The notes below the pieces were generated by a model, which saw nothing but the letters and a program-made list of their open reading frames with translations, made no database searches and was not told where the DNA came from. Source: RYN-133 sp963754285 (lineage in GTDB: Bacteria > Actinomycetota > Actinomycetes > Mycobacteriales > Jatrophihabitantaceae). From it: 64,000 nucleotides of DNA. Of the stretch, positions 35,142 through 44,749 are shown piece after piece. A program made the position numbers and the translations under genes. Positions within the stretch are counted from its first letter, which is position 1, and each line of letters opens with the position of its first letter. The DNA lies in assembly GCA_963754285.1 (NCBI GenBank), contig CAVWFN010000006.1, positions 682,001 to 746,000 of the forward strand, in the 5' to 3' direction.

Positions 35142-38100
35142 ATCACCGATCCGACTGCGCCCGACGATCTCGACACGATCCAGACCCGTGCGGAGTTCGG
35201 CGCGGCCCTGACCGCGCTGCGCGTGCACGCGGGGCTGACGGTGCGCGAACTTGCCTCCCGAGCCGGCTTGCCCCCGGCAACGGTCGGTGGGTACGTGACC
35301 GCGCGGCATCTGCCGAGTGCTGCGCAGCTCGGCGTGTTCCGCACGATCATCGGGGCCTGCGGCGTCACCTCGCCGGACATGCAGCAGCGCTGGATCGACA
35401 CGTTGCTGCGCGTGCGACGCGCCAGTGACGGCCGCGCCGCCCGGCAGCCGACCCGCGGGGCCGGCCCGTATCGCGGCCTGTTGCCGTTCGAGGCGCAGGA
35501 CGCGGCGCTGTTCTTCGGTCGTGAGGCGTTCGTTGCGCTGATCCTTTCGCGACTGGACGAGCTCAAGCGCAGCGCACCAGCAACGGAGCCGGACACCGTT
35601 TCACGGCTGATGTTCTTGGTCGGCGCTTCGGGGTCCGGTAAGTCGTCGGTGCTCCGGGCGGGCGTCTACCCCGCGGCGATCGCGCGCTCGCCGCAGGACA
35701 CCGAGCAATGGCACGCCACGGTCGTCACACCCGGTCGTGATCCGTTGTCGACACTCGACAAAGCCTTCCGCGACACCCCCGAGCCGCGGGTGATCGTGAT
35801 CGATCAGTTCGAAGAGCTGTACACCCTGACCAGCGACGACGTGCGGGATCGGGTCGTGTCACGTCTGGCTACGGCCGGGGACCAGACGGTTCTGGTCGCC
35901 GGCCTGCGCGCGGACTTCTTCACCCAGGCGGCGCGAGACCCACGCCTGGTGCCCGCGCTGCAGGACTGGCAGATCGTGGTCCCGCCCATGTCGCGCGACG
36001 AATTGGCTGAGGTCATCGTCGCGCCCGCGCGCGCCAAAGGCATCGCAGTCGACCAGACGCTCGTCGACACGGTGTTGTCGGAAGTCTTTCCGCGCCAGGT
36101 CGCACCCGGCGCGCCGCCCCGCCAGAATGCGCTTCCCCTGCTCTCGCACGCGTTGCTTTCCACATGGGAGCACCGCACGCGCGGGCCGCTGACGCTCGAG
36201 GACTATCTCGGCATCGGCGGACTGGCCGGCTCGGTGCAACAGAGCGCCGAAGGCGCCTTCGCCGAGTTGCCGCCGGAGCAGGCCGACCTGTGTCGTCGCC
36301 TGTTCCTTCGCCTCATCACCGTTGACGAGGATCTGACAGCCACGCGGCGCAAGGTCGACTGGCACGAATTGGCCGATCTCGATGCCAACGGCCGAGGTTC
36401 GGCAGGTCCGAACGACTCGTCCGCGGTCTCCAATGTCATCGAGCAGTTCGTCGCGCGACGACTGATCACCGTCGACGACACCTCGGTCGAGATCAGTCAC
36501 GAAGCGCTGTTGGTCGCGTGGCCGCGCCTGGCCGACTGGGTCGCATCGGACCATGAGGGCCTGCGGCTGCATCGCCGCCTCACCAGCGCGGCGTACACCT
36601 GGCTGGAGGCGGACTTCGACGATCATCTGCTCCTTCGCGGTACTCAACTGACTGCCACTGAGGAATGGGTCGCCGACCCCGACCATCGCGCCGACCTCAA
36701 CCGGCTAGAGCGCGACTTCGTCCAGTCCAGCATCGCCGCCCGGACCCTCGCCGTGCGAACCGAACGACGGCGCACCGCAACGCTGCGGACGATCGTTGCA
36801 GCGCTCGCCGTCCTGCTGGGTGTCGCCGTCGGCACCACGATCTACGCGCTGCATGCGAGCAGCGTTGCCGACCGACAGCGACGTGCAGCCAACGCCGAAC
36901 GCGACGATGCACTGTCGAGAGAGATCTCGATCGAGTCGCAGCGCGCGGCGACGACCGATCTCGCGCTCGCGGGTCAGCTCGGCCTTGCCGCGCTACGGAC
37001 CAGCCCGACCGTCGACGCGCGATCGGCCCTGCTCGACGCGCTGTCCGACGGCGTGGTGTCAAGGCTCATCGGCCCGTCGGGCCCGACCGCGATGGCGCGC
37101 AACCCGGCCGGGACGATCGAAGCGATCAGCAATGCCGCCACAGGTACCGTCGCGCTGCACAAGATCGTCGACGGTCGGCCGGGAAAGACGCTCTCGGTCA
37201 TCCCGGCGGGACCGAACTCGGCGCAGGTCTTCGCGATGGCGTTCGACCACGACGGCGACGAGCTGGCGCTCGGTGGCCTGGGCGGGGCTGTCCGGCTGGT
37301 GGGCCTCGCCAACGTCGACAAGCCGACGGTCGAGGCGACCGCCCCGGGCACACTCGGTCCGGGCGTGCAGGCACTCGCATTCACGCGCAGCGACTCGCAG
37401 CTCTACGCGGCGGGCGGTGCGCCGGGGATTCGCGCGTGGGCGATCCGCAATCCCGACGACCCGACCCCGCTGCCGCGACCGGACGGGCTTGCTCCGACAG
37501 CGACCGTGCAATCGTTGTCGTTCGGCCCGGGCGGCCTGAGCCTGCTCGCCGGCACGGACAACGGCCGGATGCTCATGTGGCCACTGACCAGGCTGGAGAA
37601 GCCGCCGGAGACCCTCAGGCTCGGGCAATCGGCCATCGACTTCGTCGCGGTGCCGCCGACGGGATCGGATGCGCTTGTCGGTGCGAAGGACGCGAGCGTG
37701 ACAGTGGTCGATCTCGATGCACCGAGGCCCCGCGTCGTGTCGACGGTGTCCACCGACTTCACGTCGTGGGCAAACGTCGCTGCGTTCAGTCCGGACGGCG
37801 ATCAGGTCGCCCTGGGCAGCGCCGACGGCAAGATCGACATTCTGCGCAGCAGGGTCTGGACGCGCATCCGGTCGATCACCGACGCCGGCCAGGTCACGGC
37901 ACTGGACTATGACGGAACAGGAAACGTCCTCACCGCGGCATCCGCCGATGGTGTCGTCCGATCGATGCCGGTCGACGGGGCCTCGTCACCCGAACTCGGC
38001 GGACCCTCGTTCGCCATCGGCTTCTCCAGCTCCGGGCGCACGCTCTTCACGGCTACGACGGGGTCCCACGGCGCCGTCGCCACATGGCCGCGAACCCAGT

Positions 38101-39029
38101 CCGGCATCGGACCTGCGCGCTACCTGCCGCTGCCACCGGCCTTCGGCCGTCCCGACGGGACTGGAGCGATTGCACCCGACGCCCGCGTCGTCGCGTCCGG
38201 CAACGGTACGGGCCAGGTGGTTACCGACACCCTGGACAGCTCCGGCGACTTCGACGGGCAACCGCAGGTTCTGCATGCGGGGGACGCGACGCTCGAGTCG
38301 GTGGCGATCAGCCCCGATTCGAGGTTGCTCGCAGCCTCGTCCGACGACGGACACGCATATCTGTGGGACATCACCGACCCGGCACATCCGCGCGCGCTGC
38401 CGCCGATCGCCGCGGGTTCTGAGGTGGTGTCGGTCGCGTTCGGCGCAGGCTCGCGTTATCTCGCAGCTGCCACCATCGACCACAAGGTGCACCTGTGGGA
38501 TCTCCGCACACCCGACCACGCCCGCGCACTCAGCACGCTCGGCGGGTTCAAGAACTACGCGTGGTCGGTCGCGTTCAGCCCCAACTCGAAACTGCTTGCG
38601 GCGGGCGGCGCCGACAACACCATTCGGTTGTGGGACTTCTCGAACCCTGCGCATCCGCGCGAGTTCGGGGGCGCGTTCGTCGGGCCGACGCATTACGTCT
38701 TCTCACTCGCATTCAGTCCGGACAACAAGAAGCTCGCCGCGTCCGGCGGAGACGGCTCGGTCTGGACGTGGTCACTCGATGATCCGAGTCATCCCAGTGT
38801 CGTGAGCACTCTGCACGCCGCCGATCCGAACGGCGGAACGTACGCCGTCGCTTTCACTCCGGACGGGCAGCGGCTCGCCGCGGCCGGCACTGCCGGGCAG
38901 GTCACGATGTGGGACACCGACGTGAAGGCCGCGACCGAACTCGAATGCCGCCTGCGGGGTACCCCGCTGACGCACGCCGAGTGGAACACCTACGTGCCCG
39001 GTGCCCCTTACGAGAATCTGTGCCCGTAG
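35142..39029 (+). CDS. HTH-nSTAND ATPase-WD40 protein (conflict/signalling NTPase), apparent ATC start
   Basis: About 1295 residues. An N-terminal helix-turn-helix (AEFGAALTALRVHAGLTVRE, ASRAGLPPATVGGYVT) is followed by an nSTAND1 module opening with YRGLLPFEAQDAALFFGRE. Walker A is FLVGASGSGKSSVL (about residue 157-170) and Walker B is RVIVIDQFEELYTL (about 214-227). A single helix (IVAALAVLLGVAVGTTIYAL, about 550-570) leads to 12-13 WD40 repeats (e.g. VAFSPNSKLLAAGGADNTIR) and the family tail LTHAEWNTYVPGAPYENLC. GGAGGAG sits 6 bases before an ATC at 35142, and no ATG/GTG/TTG occurs in frame before GTG 35223, which would cut the HTH. Such proteins are predicted oligomerising sensors in biological-conflict systems; the trigger is unknown. 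Confidence 0.82.
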   Translation: MTDPTAPDDLDTIQTRAEFGAALTALRVHAGLTVRELASRAGLPPATVGGYVTARHLPSAAQLGVFRTIIGACGVTSPDMQQRWIDTLLRVRRASDGRAARQPTRGAGPYRGLLPFEAQDAALFFGREAFVALILSRLDELKRSAPATEPDTVSRLMFLVGASGSGKSSVLRAGVYPAAIARSPQDTEQWHATVVTPGRDPLSTLDKAFRDTPEPRVIVIDQFEELYTLTSDDVRDRVVSRLATAGDQTVLVAGLRADFFTQAARDPRLVPALQDWQIVVPPMSRDELAEVIVAPARAKGIAVDQTLVDTVLSEVFPRQVAPGAPPRQNALPLLSHALLSTWEHRTRGPLTLEDYLGIGGLAGSVQQSAEGAFAELPPEQADLCRRLFLRLITVDEDLTATRRKVDWHELADLDANGRGSAGPNDSSAVSNVIEQFVARRLITVDDTSVEISHEALLVAWPRLADWVASDHEGLRLHRRLTSAAYTWLEADFDDHLLLRGTQLTATEEWVADPDHRADLNRLERDFVQSSIAARTLAVRTERRRTATLRTIVAALAVLLGVAVGTTIYALHASSVADRQRRAANAERDDALSREISIESQRAATTDLALAGQLGLAALRTSPTVDARSALLDALSDGVVSRLIGPSGPTAMARNPAGTIEAISNAATGTVALHKIVDGRPGKTLSVIPAGPNSAQVFAMAFDHDGDELALGGLGGAVRLVGLANVDKPTVEATAPGTLGPGVQALAFTRSDSQLYAAGGAPGIRAWAIRNPDDPTPLPRPDGLAPTATVQSLSFGPGGLSLLAGTDNGRMLMWPLTRLEKPPETLRLGQSAIDFVAVPPTGSDALVGAKDASVTVVDLDAPRPRVVSTVSTDFTSWANVAAFSPDGDQVALGSADGKIDILRSRVWTRIRSITDAGQVTALDYDGTGNVLTAASADGVVRSMPVDGASSPELGGPSFAIGFSSSGRTLFTATTGSHGAVATWPRTQSGIGPARYLPLPPAFGRPDGTGAIAPDARVVASGNGTGQVVTDTLDSSGDFDGQPQVLHAGDATLESVAISPDSRLLAASSDDGHAYLWDITDPAHPRALPPIAAGSEVVSVAFGAGSRYLAAATIDHKVHLWDLRTPDHARALSTLGGFKNYAWSVAFSPNSKLLAAGGADNTIRLWDFSNPAHPREFGGAFVGPTHYVFSLAFSPDNKKLAASGGDGSVWTWSLDDPSHPSVVSTLHAADPNGGTYAVAFTPDGQRLAAAGTAGQVTMWDTDVKAATELECRLRGTPLTHAEWNTYVPGAPYENLCP

Positions 39030-39042
39030 TCGCTACTCGTAG

Positions 39043-39333
39043 CCGTCAGACACGAAGCGGCCGCTCGCGGATTGGCGTTTCTCCCAGGACGAGAACGACG
39101 ACACGATCGTCGAAGTAGCCGCCACCTCGAGCGCGAAGTCGGGGTGGATACCGATCTTTCTCGACTACCTGTACGTGTCGGTGACCAACTCGACGGCGTT
39201 CAGCCCGACCGACACGATGCCGCTGACCAACCGAGCGAAGATTCTCATGGCGATTCAGGCCACGGCGGCACTGCTCACTTCGTTGTTGATCATCGCTAGG
39301 GCTGTCGGCGCCCTCGGAACGAGCGGCGGCTGA
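39043..39333 (+). pseudogene. C-terminal remnant of a multi-pass membrane protein
   Basis: A 97-codon open frame with no usable early start codon encodes ADWRFSQDENDDTIVEVA, then IPIFLDYLYVSVTNSTAFSP, TDTMPLTNRAKILMAIQATA and a final helix ending LLTSLLIIARAVGALG. I recognise this as the last part of a widespread uncharacterised actinobacterial membrane protein family (WRF..D, DYLYVS.TN.TAFSPTD.MPL). The N-terminal two thirds are absent: the frame begins right after a TAG at 39040, 11 bases beyond the nSTAND gene. It is probably a truncation left by a rearrangement downstream of that gene. Confidence 0.6.
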
Positions 39334-39350
39334 ACGGCGTCAGCCCCAGG

Positions 39351-40064
39351 TCAGCCCTCGGGGATATGCAGCTCGCCGGTGGAGGCCAATTCGTCGGCGA
39401 TCTCACGCAGCTTGCGGTTGCTGCGCTGCGATGCGACAACGAGCAGGTCGAATGCCTCTTGCCCGTTGATCTTGTAACGCTCCATCAAGATCCCCTTCGC
39501 CTGACCGATCAAATCGCGGCTCTCGAGCGCCACTGTCAAGTTCTCGATCTTGCGGGCCGCGCTGACAGCCAGGCCGGCAGGTGCCGCCAACATCACCGCG
39601 AGGTCCTCCGACTCGGCCGTGAATTGATGGGGGCGCGTCGCGTACAGGTTGAGTGCTGCCGAGATCGAGTCGCCGGCGAACAGTTCGACCGACAACATCG
39701 AACCGATCCCCATGTCGACGGCTGCTGGGATGAACTGTGGCCATCTGGTTTCGGCGGACGTGTCGTCGATCCGGAATGTGCGCTGCTCACGAGCGGCTTC
39801 GACGCACGGACCTTCACCGAGCTCGTGCTGGCGCTGATCCAGTCGGCGCACAAGCTCGTCCGTCGATGCCTCGCTGGTCAGATCGTGCCGATCCAGCACG
39901 GTGACACCGGCGTGATCCGCGCCAGGAACATCGCGGACTGCGACCGCAACGAGGCGTTCCAGGACGGCGCCAGGCGTCTTGTCGCGGTCGGATCCGTGAA
40001 GCACATCAGCGATCTGCCGAATCAGGTCCGAACTCGCGCCGACCTCGGTCTTGATGACAATCAT
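39351..40064 (-). CDS. GAF-ANTAR domain RNA-binding antiterminator
   Basis: 237 residues. The N-terminal GAF domain (DHAGVTVLDRHDLTSEASTD to LNLYATRPHQFTAESEDLAV, about residues 20-160) would bind a small ligand. The C-terminal ANTAR domain (ESRDLIGQAKGILMERYKIN, then EAFDLLVVASQRSNRKLREI, about 180-230) binds tandem RNA hairpins to prevent termination. This pairing is abundant in actinobacteria. The gene is isolated, with the CYTH-CHAD gene divergent at 40220. The targets would be hairpin pairs elsewhere; the twin hairpins at 5353-5436 are a speculative one. Confidence 0.92.
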   Translation of the reverse strand: MIVIKTEVGASSDLIRQIADVLHGSDRDKTPGAVLERLVAVAVRDVPGADHAGVTVLDRHDLTSEASTDELVRRLDQRQHELGEGPCVEAAREQRTFRIDDTSAETRWPQFIPAAVDMGIGSMLSVELFAGDSISAALNLYATRPHQFTAESEDLAVMLAAPAGLAVSAARKIENLTVALESRDLIGQAKGILMERYKINGQEAFDLLVVASQRSNRKLREIADELASTGELHIPEG

Positions 40065-40219
40065 CTCCCACGCATCGCCGGCGCAGTGCGTCGGACCTTG
40101 GGGGCATGGCGTGAATCAATGCGTCCGTCGGCAAATAATACGGCACCAGCCACTCCTGCCACTCCCCTCGCCCGCCGCTCCGTCAGCGCTGGTTCGCGGT
40201 CGTAGACTCGACGATCGGC

Positions 40220-41692
40220 ATGTTGGGAGCCACGTTGACGAGCAAGCATCTGCAGGTCGAGCGGGAGCGGGAACTGAAGTTCGACGTCGCCGATACCTGG
40301 GCACTGCCCGACCTCGATCGGCTCGCGCCGACCGGCGGGGCGATCGAAGCCAGCGATGTCGGTCTCGAGAGCACGTACTTCGACACCGACAACCACGATT
40401 TGTACGACAGCGGGCTCACGCTGCGCCGCCGGACGGGCGGCACCGACGAGGGCTGGCAACTCAAGGTTCCGGACGGCGACGCTCGCACCGAGATCCGCAT
40501 GCCGCTCAACGGTCGCGTCGCGCCGCGCGAGTTGCAGCAGCTGACCCTCGGCGCACGTCGCGGTGCGCGGCTTCGTCCCATCGCGATCGTGCGAACCGCC
40601 CGCGACGCCCATCTGATCGTCGATGCCGACGCGGTGCCGTTGGCCGAAGTCGTCGTCGACCATGTGACCGCCGAGAGCCTCGGGGACACGGCAACTGTGC
40701 AGACGTGGCGCGAGGTCGAAGTCGAACTCAAGCAGGGCGACGAGGCGCTCTTGCACACGGTCGCGAAATGGCTCGGCAAGTCGGGTGCGAAGCGGTCGAG
40801 ATCCACGTCCAAGCTCGGCCGAGCGTTGGGGGTCGGGCCGCAGCGAAAGGCCAAGGCCCGGAAAACCCTGCACGACGCTGTGCGTGGTTACCTCGGCGAG
40901 CAGTACGAGGTCATTCGTACGGGCGACCTGGCGCTGCGCCGCGACGAGAACGTTGTGCACAGAACTCGGGTCGCGACCCGCCGCTACCGCAGCGTCCTGC
41001 GCGTGTTCGCAGCCCACTTCGAGGGCGAGCGAGCGGCCGCTCTCGATAGCGAGCTCAAGTGGTACGCAGCCGCGCTCGGTGAGGTGCGCGACCTGGAGGT
41101 CCTGCAACAACACCTGCTGTCCGATCTTGCCGAATTACCGCGCGAACTCGTCCTCGGGCCTGTCCACACCCGCATGACGCAAACGCTCGAGACCGACCTC
41201 GCTCGGGCACGCCGCAAGCTCACGACCGTGATGCGCAGCAAGCGCTACCTCGCGCTGCTCGACGAACTGCACGCCTGGTCGATCGACACACCGTTCACAA
41301 CCCGGGCCGAGTCAGCCAAACATCTGACTCGCTACGTGACGAAGACTCGGCGCAAGTACCGCAAACGCCTGCGGATCGCCGACGCACTCGACGCCACTGA
41401 CCCCGCAAAGAACGCCGCAATGCACCGCGCCCGAAAGGCGGCCAAGCGGGCGCGCTACACCGCCGACCTCGCCGTGCCGGCACTCGGCAAACACGCCCAC
41501 AAAGCGGCCGCGCAAGCGAAGAAGGCGAAAAGGCTGCAGACCAGGCTGGGCGCGCGCCAAGACGGCCTGCTCGCAGTGCGCTTCTTGCGGCGCGTCGGCA
41601 TTGCGGCGAACGCAAACCCTGACGAGAACGGCTTCACCTTCGGCATCTTGCTCGGCCGCGAGCTGCTCCGCGGCCACATCATCGTCAGTTGA
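40220..41692 (+). CDS. CYTH and CHAD domain protein (polyphosphate/triphosphate-related)
   Basis: 490 residues. The CYTH tunnel domain (VERERELKFDV with the ExExK-like motif, then ESTYFDTDNHDLYDSGLTLR, WREVEVELKQGD; about residues 13-180) is followed by a CHAD domain of basic helices (VVHRTRVATRRYRSVLRVFA and the C-terminal MHRARKAAKRARYTADL; about 230-480) with many conserved His, Lys and Arg. CYTH domains hydrolyse or bind inorganic tri/polyphosphate and CHAD binds polyphosphate. Start ATG 40220 or the nearby TTG 40232. It converges on the FAD-reductase gene. Confidence 0.92.
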   Translation: MLGATLTSKHLQVERERELKFDVADTWALPDLDRLAPTGGAIEASDVGLESTYFDTDNHDLYDSGLTLRRRTGGTDEGWQLKVPDGDARTEIRMPLNGRVAPRELQQLTLGARRGARLRPIAIVRTARDAHLIVDADAVPLAEVVVDHVTAESLGDTATVQTWREVEVELKQGDEALLHTVAKWLGKSGAKRSRSTSKLGRALGVGPQRKAKARKTLHDAVRGYLGEQYEVIRTGDLALRRDENVVHRTRVATRRYRSVLRVFAAHFEGERAAALDSELKWYAAALGEVRDLEVLQQHLLSDLAELPRELVLGPVHTRMTQTLETDLARARRKLTTVMRSKRYLALLDELHAWSIDTPFTTRAESAKHLTRYVTKTRRKYRKRLRIADALDATDPAKNAAMHRARKAAKRARYTADLAVPALGKHAHKAAAQAKKAKRLQTRLGARQDGLLAVRFLRRVGIAANANPDENGFTFGILLGRELLRGHIIVS

Positions 41693-41712
41693 CCTCGCCC
41701 ACACCCTGGCGC

Positions 41713-42426
41713 TCAGCCAGAAGGTCCGAAGCTCTCGACCCTGATCGTGTCCGGTCGCACGTCCAACTCCTGCAACCACGTGACGGCAGCGGCGGAGAAG
41801 GCCGGTGACCCGCACACGTAGTGCAGCTGTACGTCCGTCAGCAGCGGCTCGATGTCGGCCGGTCTCAGGCGTCGTCCGTCCCCACTTCTCGTGTAGGTGA
41901 TGTGCGCTCCGCCCGCCTCGAGCTCGTCGGCGTACGGCAGATCGGCACGAGTGCGCCCCGACACGACAAGGGTCAGCAGCTGGGTGGCATCGAAGTCTCT
42001 TGCGTGCCGGAGCATGGCGACGAACGGGACCACGCCTGACCCGCCGGCGACGCCGAGAAGTGGCGTGGCCGCGTCCCAGACGAACCAGCCGCCTATCGGC
42101 CCACGCACATCCAACTCGTCGCCGACTTCGACGACATCGGCCAAGAAGGTCGATACCTCGCCGTCAGCGAGCCGCTCGATGTAGAACTCGACCTGCGGAT
42201 CAGAGGGTGCGGACGCGACCGAGTACGACCGCTGGGCGACGTAGCCATCAGGCGCCGTGAGGCGAATGACGTAGTGCTGTCCCGGCACGTGCTGGACGCG
42301 GTCCGGGATGTCCAAGCGCAGCATGACCGAATGCTCGGACGGATGCGAGATCGCGGTGACGACCGCGCTGCGTCGCACACTGACGGCTGCAACCTGGCTG
42401 GCCCCGACCGGCGTCGGATCAATCAC
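41713..42426 (-). CDS. FAD-binding oxidoreductase (ferredoxin-NADP reductase type), partner of the molybdoenzyme
   Basis: About 237 residues. The FAD-binding barrel carries the RSYSVASAPSD motif (RxYS), and the NAD(P) domain shows LLGVAGGSGVVPFVAMLRHA and YVCGSPAFSAAAV. There is no 2Fe-2S domain. GTG 42426 overlaps the end of the upstream molybdoenzyme by 8 bases, giving translational coupling; an upstream GTG at 42456 would make a longer overlap. The two proteins probably form an electron-transfer pair, the flavoprotein passing electrons between NAD(P)H and the Mo centre. Confidence 0.87.
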   Translation of the reverse strand: MIDPTPVGASQVAAVSVRRSAVVTAISHPSEHSVMLRLDIPDRVQHVPGQHYVIRLTAPDGYVAQRSYSVASAPSDPQVEFYIERLADGEVSTFLADVVEVGDELDVRGPIGGWFVWDAATPLLGVAGGSGVVPFVAMLRHARDFDATQLLTLVVSGRTRADLPYADELEAGGAHITYTRSGDGRRLRPADIEPLLTDVQLHYVCGSPAFSAAAVTWLQELDVRPDTIRVESFGPSG

Positions 42427-43024
42427 CTTGGTAGCGCTGTTCTCGCCAGGGATCACCGAGGTCGTGGTAGCCGTTGCGTTCCCAGAAGCCCTGCCGGTCG
42501 TGATCGAGCAGCGTCAGGGTCGTCACCCACTTGGCACTCTTCCAGAAGTACAGATGCGGGACGAGCAGCCTGACCGGGCCGCCGTGTTCGCGCGGCAGCG
42601 GACGGCCCTCGTGGGACCAGACGATCCACGCCTGCCCGTCCGCGACGTGCTCGAGCGGCAGATTCGTGGTGTACCCCGTGGTCGACGTGGCGAGGACGTA
42701 GGCGGCCGACGACTTCGGCTTCGCGGCATCGAGGAGAACGTCGACCGACACTCCCCCGAAGCTGGTGCCGAGCTTGGACCACGTGGTCACGCAGTGGATG
42801 TCGCCGTGGTACTCCGACTGGGGTAGCGCATGCAGATCCGACCAGGTCCACGACGTCGGATTGTCGACGAGACCATCGACGCTCATCGTCCAGCGGTCAG
42901 GATCAAGACGCGGCGTGGCTTCGGCCGTCAGCACCGGCCACTCGCCACCGACGTCGTACTGGCCGGGTGGCAGACGCGGATCGCGCGCGCTGTGCGACCT
43001 TCCGACGAATCCGCGAGTAGCCAA
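42419..43024 (-). CDS. Sulfite oxidase-like molybdopterin oxidoreductase (YedY/MsrP-like fold)
   Basis: 201 residues of the oxidoreductase molybdopterin-binding domain. VDGLVDNPTSWTWSDLHALP and the Mo-ligand Cys78 in GDIHCVTTWSKLGTSFGG are diagnostic, followed by YTTNLPLEHVADGQAWIVWS and GPVRLLVPHLYFWKSAKWVT. No Tat signal is seen, so it looks cytoplasmic, like other short actinobacterial sulfite-oxidase-like proteins. It is coupled to the FAD reductase gene. The substrate could be a sulfoxide or another oxyanion. The divergent antiporter starts 94 bases away. Confidence 0.9.
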   Translation of the reverse strand: MATRGFVGRSHSARDPRLPPGQYDVGGEWPVLTAEATPRLDPDRWTMSVDGLVDNPTSWTWSDLHALPQSEYHGDIHCVTTWSKLGTSFGGVSVDVLLDAAKPKSSAAYVLATSTTGYTTNLPLEHVADGQAWIVWSHEGRPLPREHGGPVRLLVPHLYFWKSAKWVTTLTLLDHDRQGFWERNGYHDLGDPWREQRYQGD

Positions 43025-43118
43025 GATCGTCCTGCCCTTCTCCCCGGGACTCTCATCGCGGCGGGCGCAGCCAGCTCACGCGCTGTCGACCCTACCGAGC
43101 GTCGGCAAAGATAGGCAC

Positions 43119-44696
43119 GTGCTCGGACTGGAACTTGTCGTCATCTTCGGCGTTGCGCTCATCGCGTGCGGTGCGCTGGCGCGACGATATCCGGTCGCTC
43201 CGGCCATCCTGCTCGTCACGGTAGGTGTGCTGGTCGGATTCGTCCCCGCGCTGCGCCGTGCCCAGCTTCCTCCCGAGGTCGTGCTGCTGCTCTTCCTGCC
43301 TGCGTTGCTGTACTGGGAGAGCCTGACCACCTCGCTGCGCGAGATCCGCAACAACCTGCGAGTCGTGATCCTGGCGAGCACGGCGCTGGTCGTTGCCACC
43401 GCCGCGGCCGTTGCGGTCACCGTCCACGCGCTCGGTCTGCAGTGGGGGCCGGCCTGGGTGCTCGGCGCCGCTCTGGCTCCGACCGATGCGACTGCGGTCG
43501 GCGTGCTGGCACGCGACCTGCCGCGCCGCACCGTGACCGTGCTGCGCGCCGAGAGCCTCATCAACGACGGCACCGCGCTGGTCATCTGGGGACTGGCGGT
43601 CGGTGTGACGGTCGGCGAGGAGCACCTCACCGCGCTGAACGTGAGTTGGCTCCTGGTGCTCGCCTACGGCGGCGGCGTGCTCTCAGGCCTGCTCATCGGA
43701 TTGATCAGCTGGCAGGTTCGCCAGCGCATGGACGATCCGATGCTCGAAGGGATCGCCATGCTGGTAACGCCGTTTGCGGCGTTCCTCTTGGCCGATTCCA
43801 TTCACGCGTCCGGCGTGCTCGCGGTGGTGGTCTGCGGACTGCTCCTGACCCGTACTGCCCCGCGATTCACCGGCGCGTTCACGCGTCAACAGACGACAGC
43901 GTTCTGGTCGCTGGCGACCACCGTGCTGAGCAGTGTGCTGTTCGTCCTCGTCGGACTGCAGGCACAAACTGCAGTACGCAACCTCACGAGCGCATCGGCT
44001 CCGCGCGCGCTCGGTTACGTCTTTGCGGTGACTGCAGTCGTCATCGGGACGCGCTGGGCGTGGCTGTACACGACTCCGTATCTGATCCGCGCCGTCGACC
44101 GCCGCGCTGTGCAGCGAGTGCGGCGCATCGGCGCTCGGCAGCGCACCGTCAGCGCGATGAGCGGATTCCGTGGTGCGGTGTCACTGGCCGCCGCATTGGC
44201 GGTGCCGCAGACCTTGCATTCGGGCGCCCCCTTTCCGGATCGGGACCTGATCGTTGTGATCACGTGTGGCGTCATCGTGCTGACGCTGCTCCAGGCGCTG
44301 CTGCTACCCGGCGTGGTTCGCTTTGCACGCTTGCCCGTCGACACGTCGGTGGCGGAGGAACGCCGGTTGGCCGAGGTCGTCACGACCGATGCGGCCTTCG
44401 ACGCGCTCGAGACGACTGCCTCCGAGCTCGGTACGGACGACCGCGTCACCGAACGAGTGCGGCATGAGCTCGACAAGAGTCGCAAGCTGCTCGCGGCCGA
44501 CGGTGCGCTCGACGACCCCGTCGTGCAGCACGACGACCAGTACACGGCGTTGCGGCTGGCGCTCATCGCACGTAAGCGTGTCGCGCTGCTGGAACTGCGC
44601 GACACCCAGCGCATCGACGACATCGTCCTGCGCCAGGTGCAGGCGGGGTTCGATGTCGAGGAGGTGCGCCTGTCGCGCCAGACCCCTGTTGACTGA
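43119..44696 (+). CDS. Na+/H+ antiporter, CPA1 family
   Basis: 525 residues with about 12 helices, then a cytoplasmic C-terminal region of about 120 residues rich in charged helices. CPA1 landmarks include FLPALLYWESLTTSLREIRN, GAALAPTDATAVGVLARDLP (the Asp in the transport site), LRAESLINDGTALVIWG and SGFRGAVSLAAALAVP. It exchanges cytosolic Na+ or K+ for H+. Start GTG 43119 begins directly with the first helix (LGLELVVIFGVALIACGA). The open frame further upstream overlaps the divergent molybdoenzyme gene and is not coding. Confidence 0.93.
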   Translation: MLGLELVVIFGVALIACGALARRYPVAPAILLVTVGVLVGFVPALRRAQLPPEVVLLLFLPALLYWESLTTSLREIRNNLRVVILASTALVVATAAAVAVTVHALGLQWGPAWVLGAALAPTDATAVGVLARDLPRRTVTVLRAESLINDGTALVIWGLAVGVTVGEEHLTALNVSWLLVLAYGGGVLSGLLIGLISWQVRQRMDDPMLEGIAMLVTPFAAFLLADSIHASGVLAVVVCGLLLTRTAPRFTGAFTRQQTTAFWSLATTVLSSVLFVLVGLQAQTAVRNLTSASAPRALGYVFAVTAVVIGTRWAWLYTTPYLIRAVDRRAVQRVRRIGARQRTVSAMSGFRGAVSLAAALAVPQTLHSGAPFPDRDLIVVITCGVIVLTLLQALLLPGVVRFARLPVDTSVAEERRLAEVVTTDAAFDALETTASELGTDDRVTERVRHELDKSRKLLAADGALDDPVVQHDDQYTALRLALIARKRVALLELRDTQRIDDIVLRQVQAGFDVEEVRLSRQTPVD

Positions 44697-44749
44697 ACGG
44701 CTGAAACCGGTCTGAACTAGGCTCAATGTGTCGAGCGGGAGAATAATCG

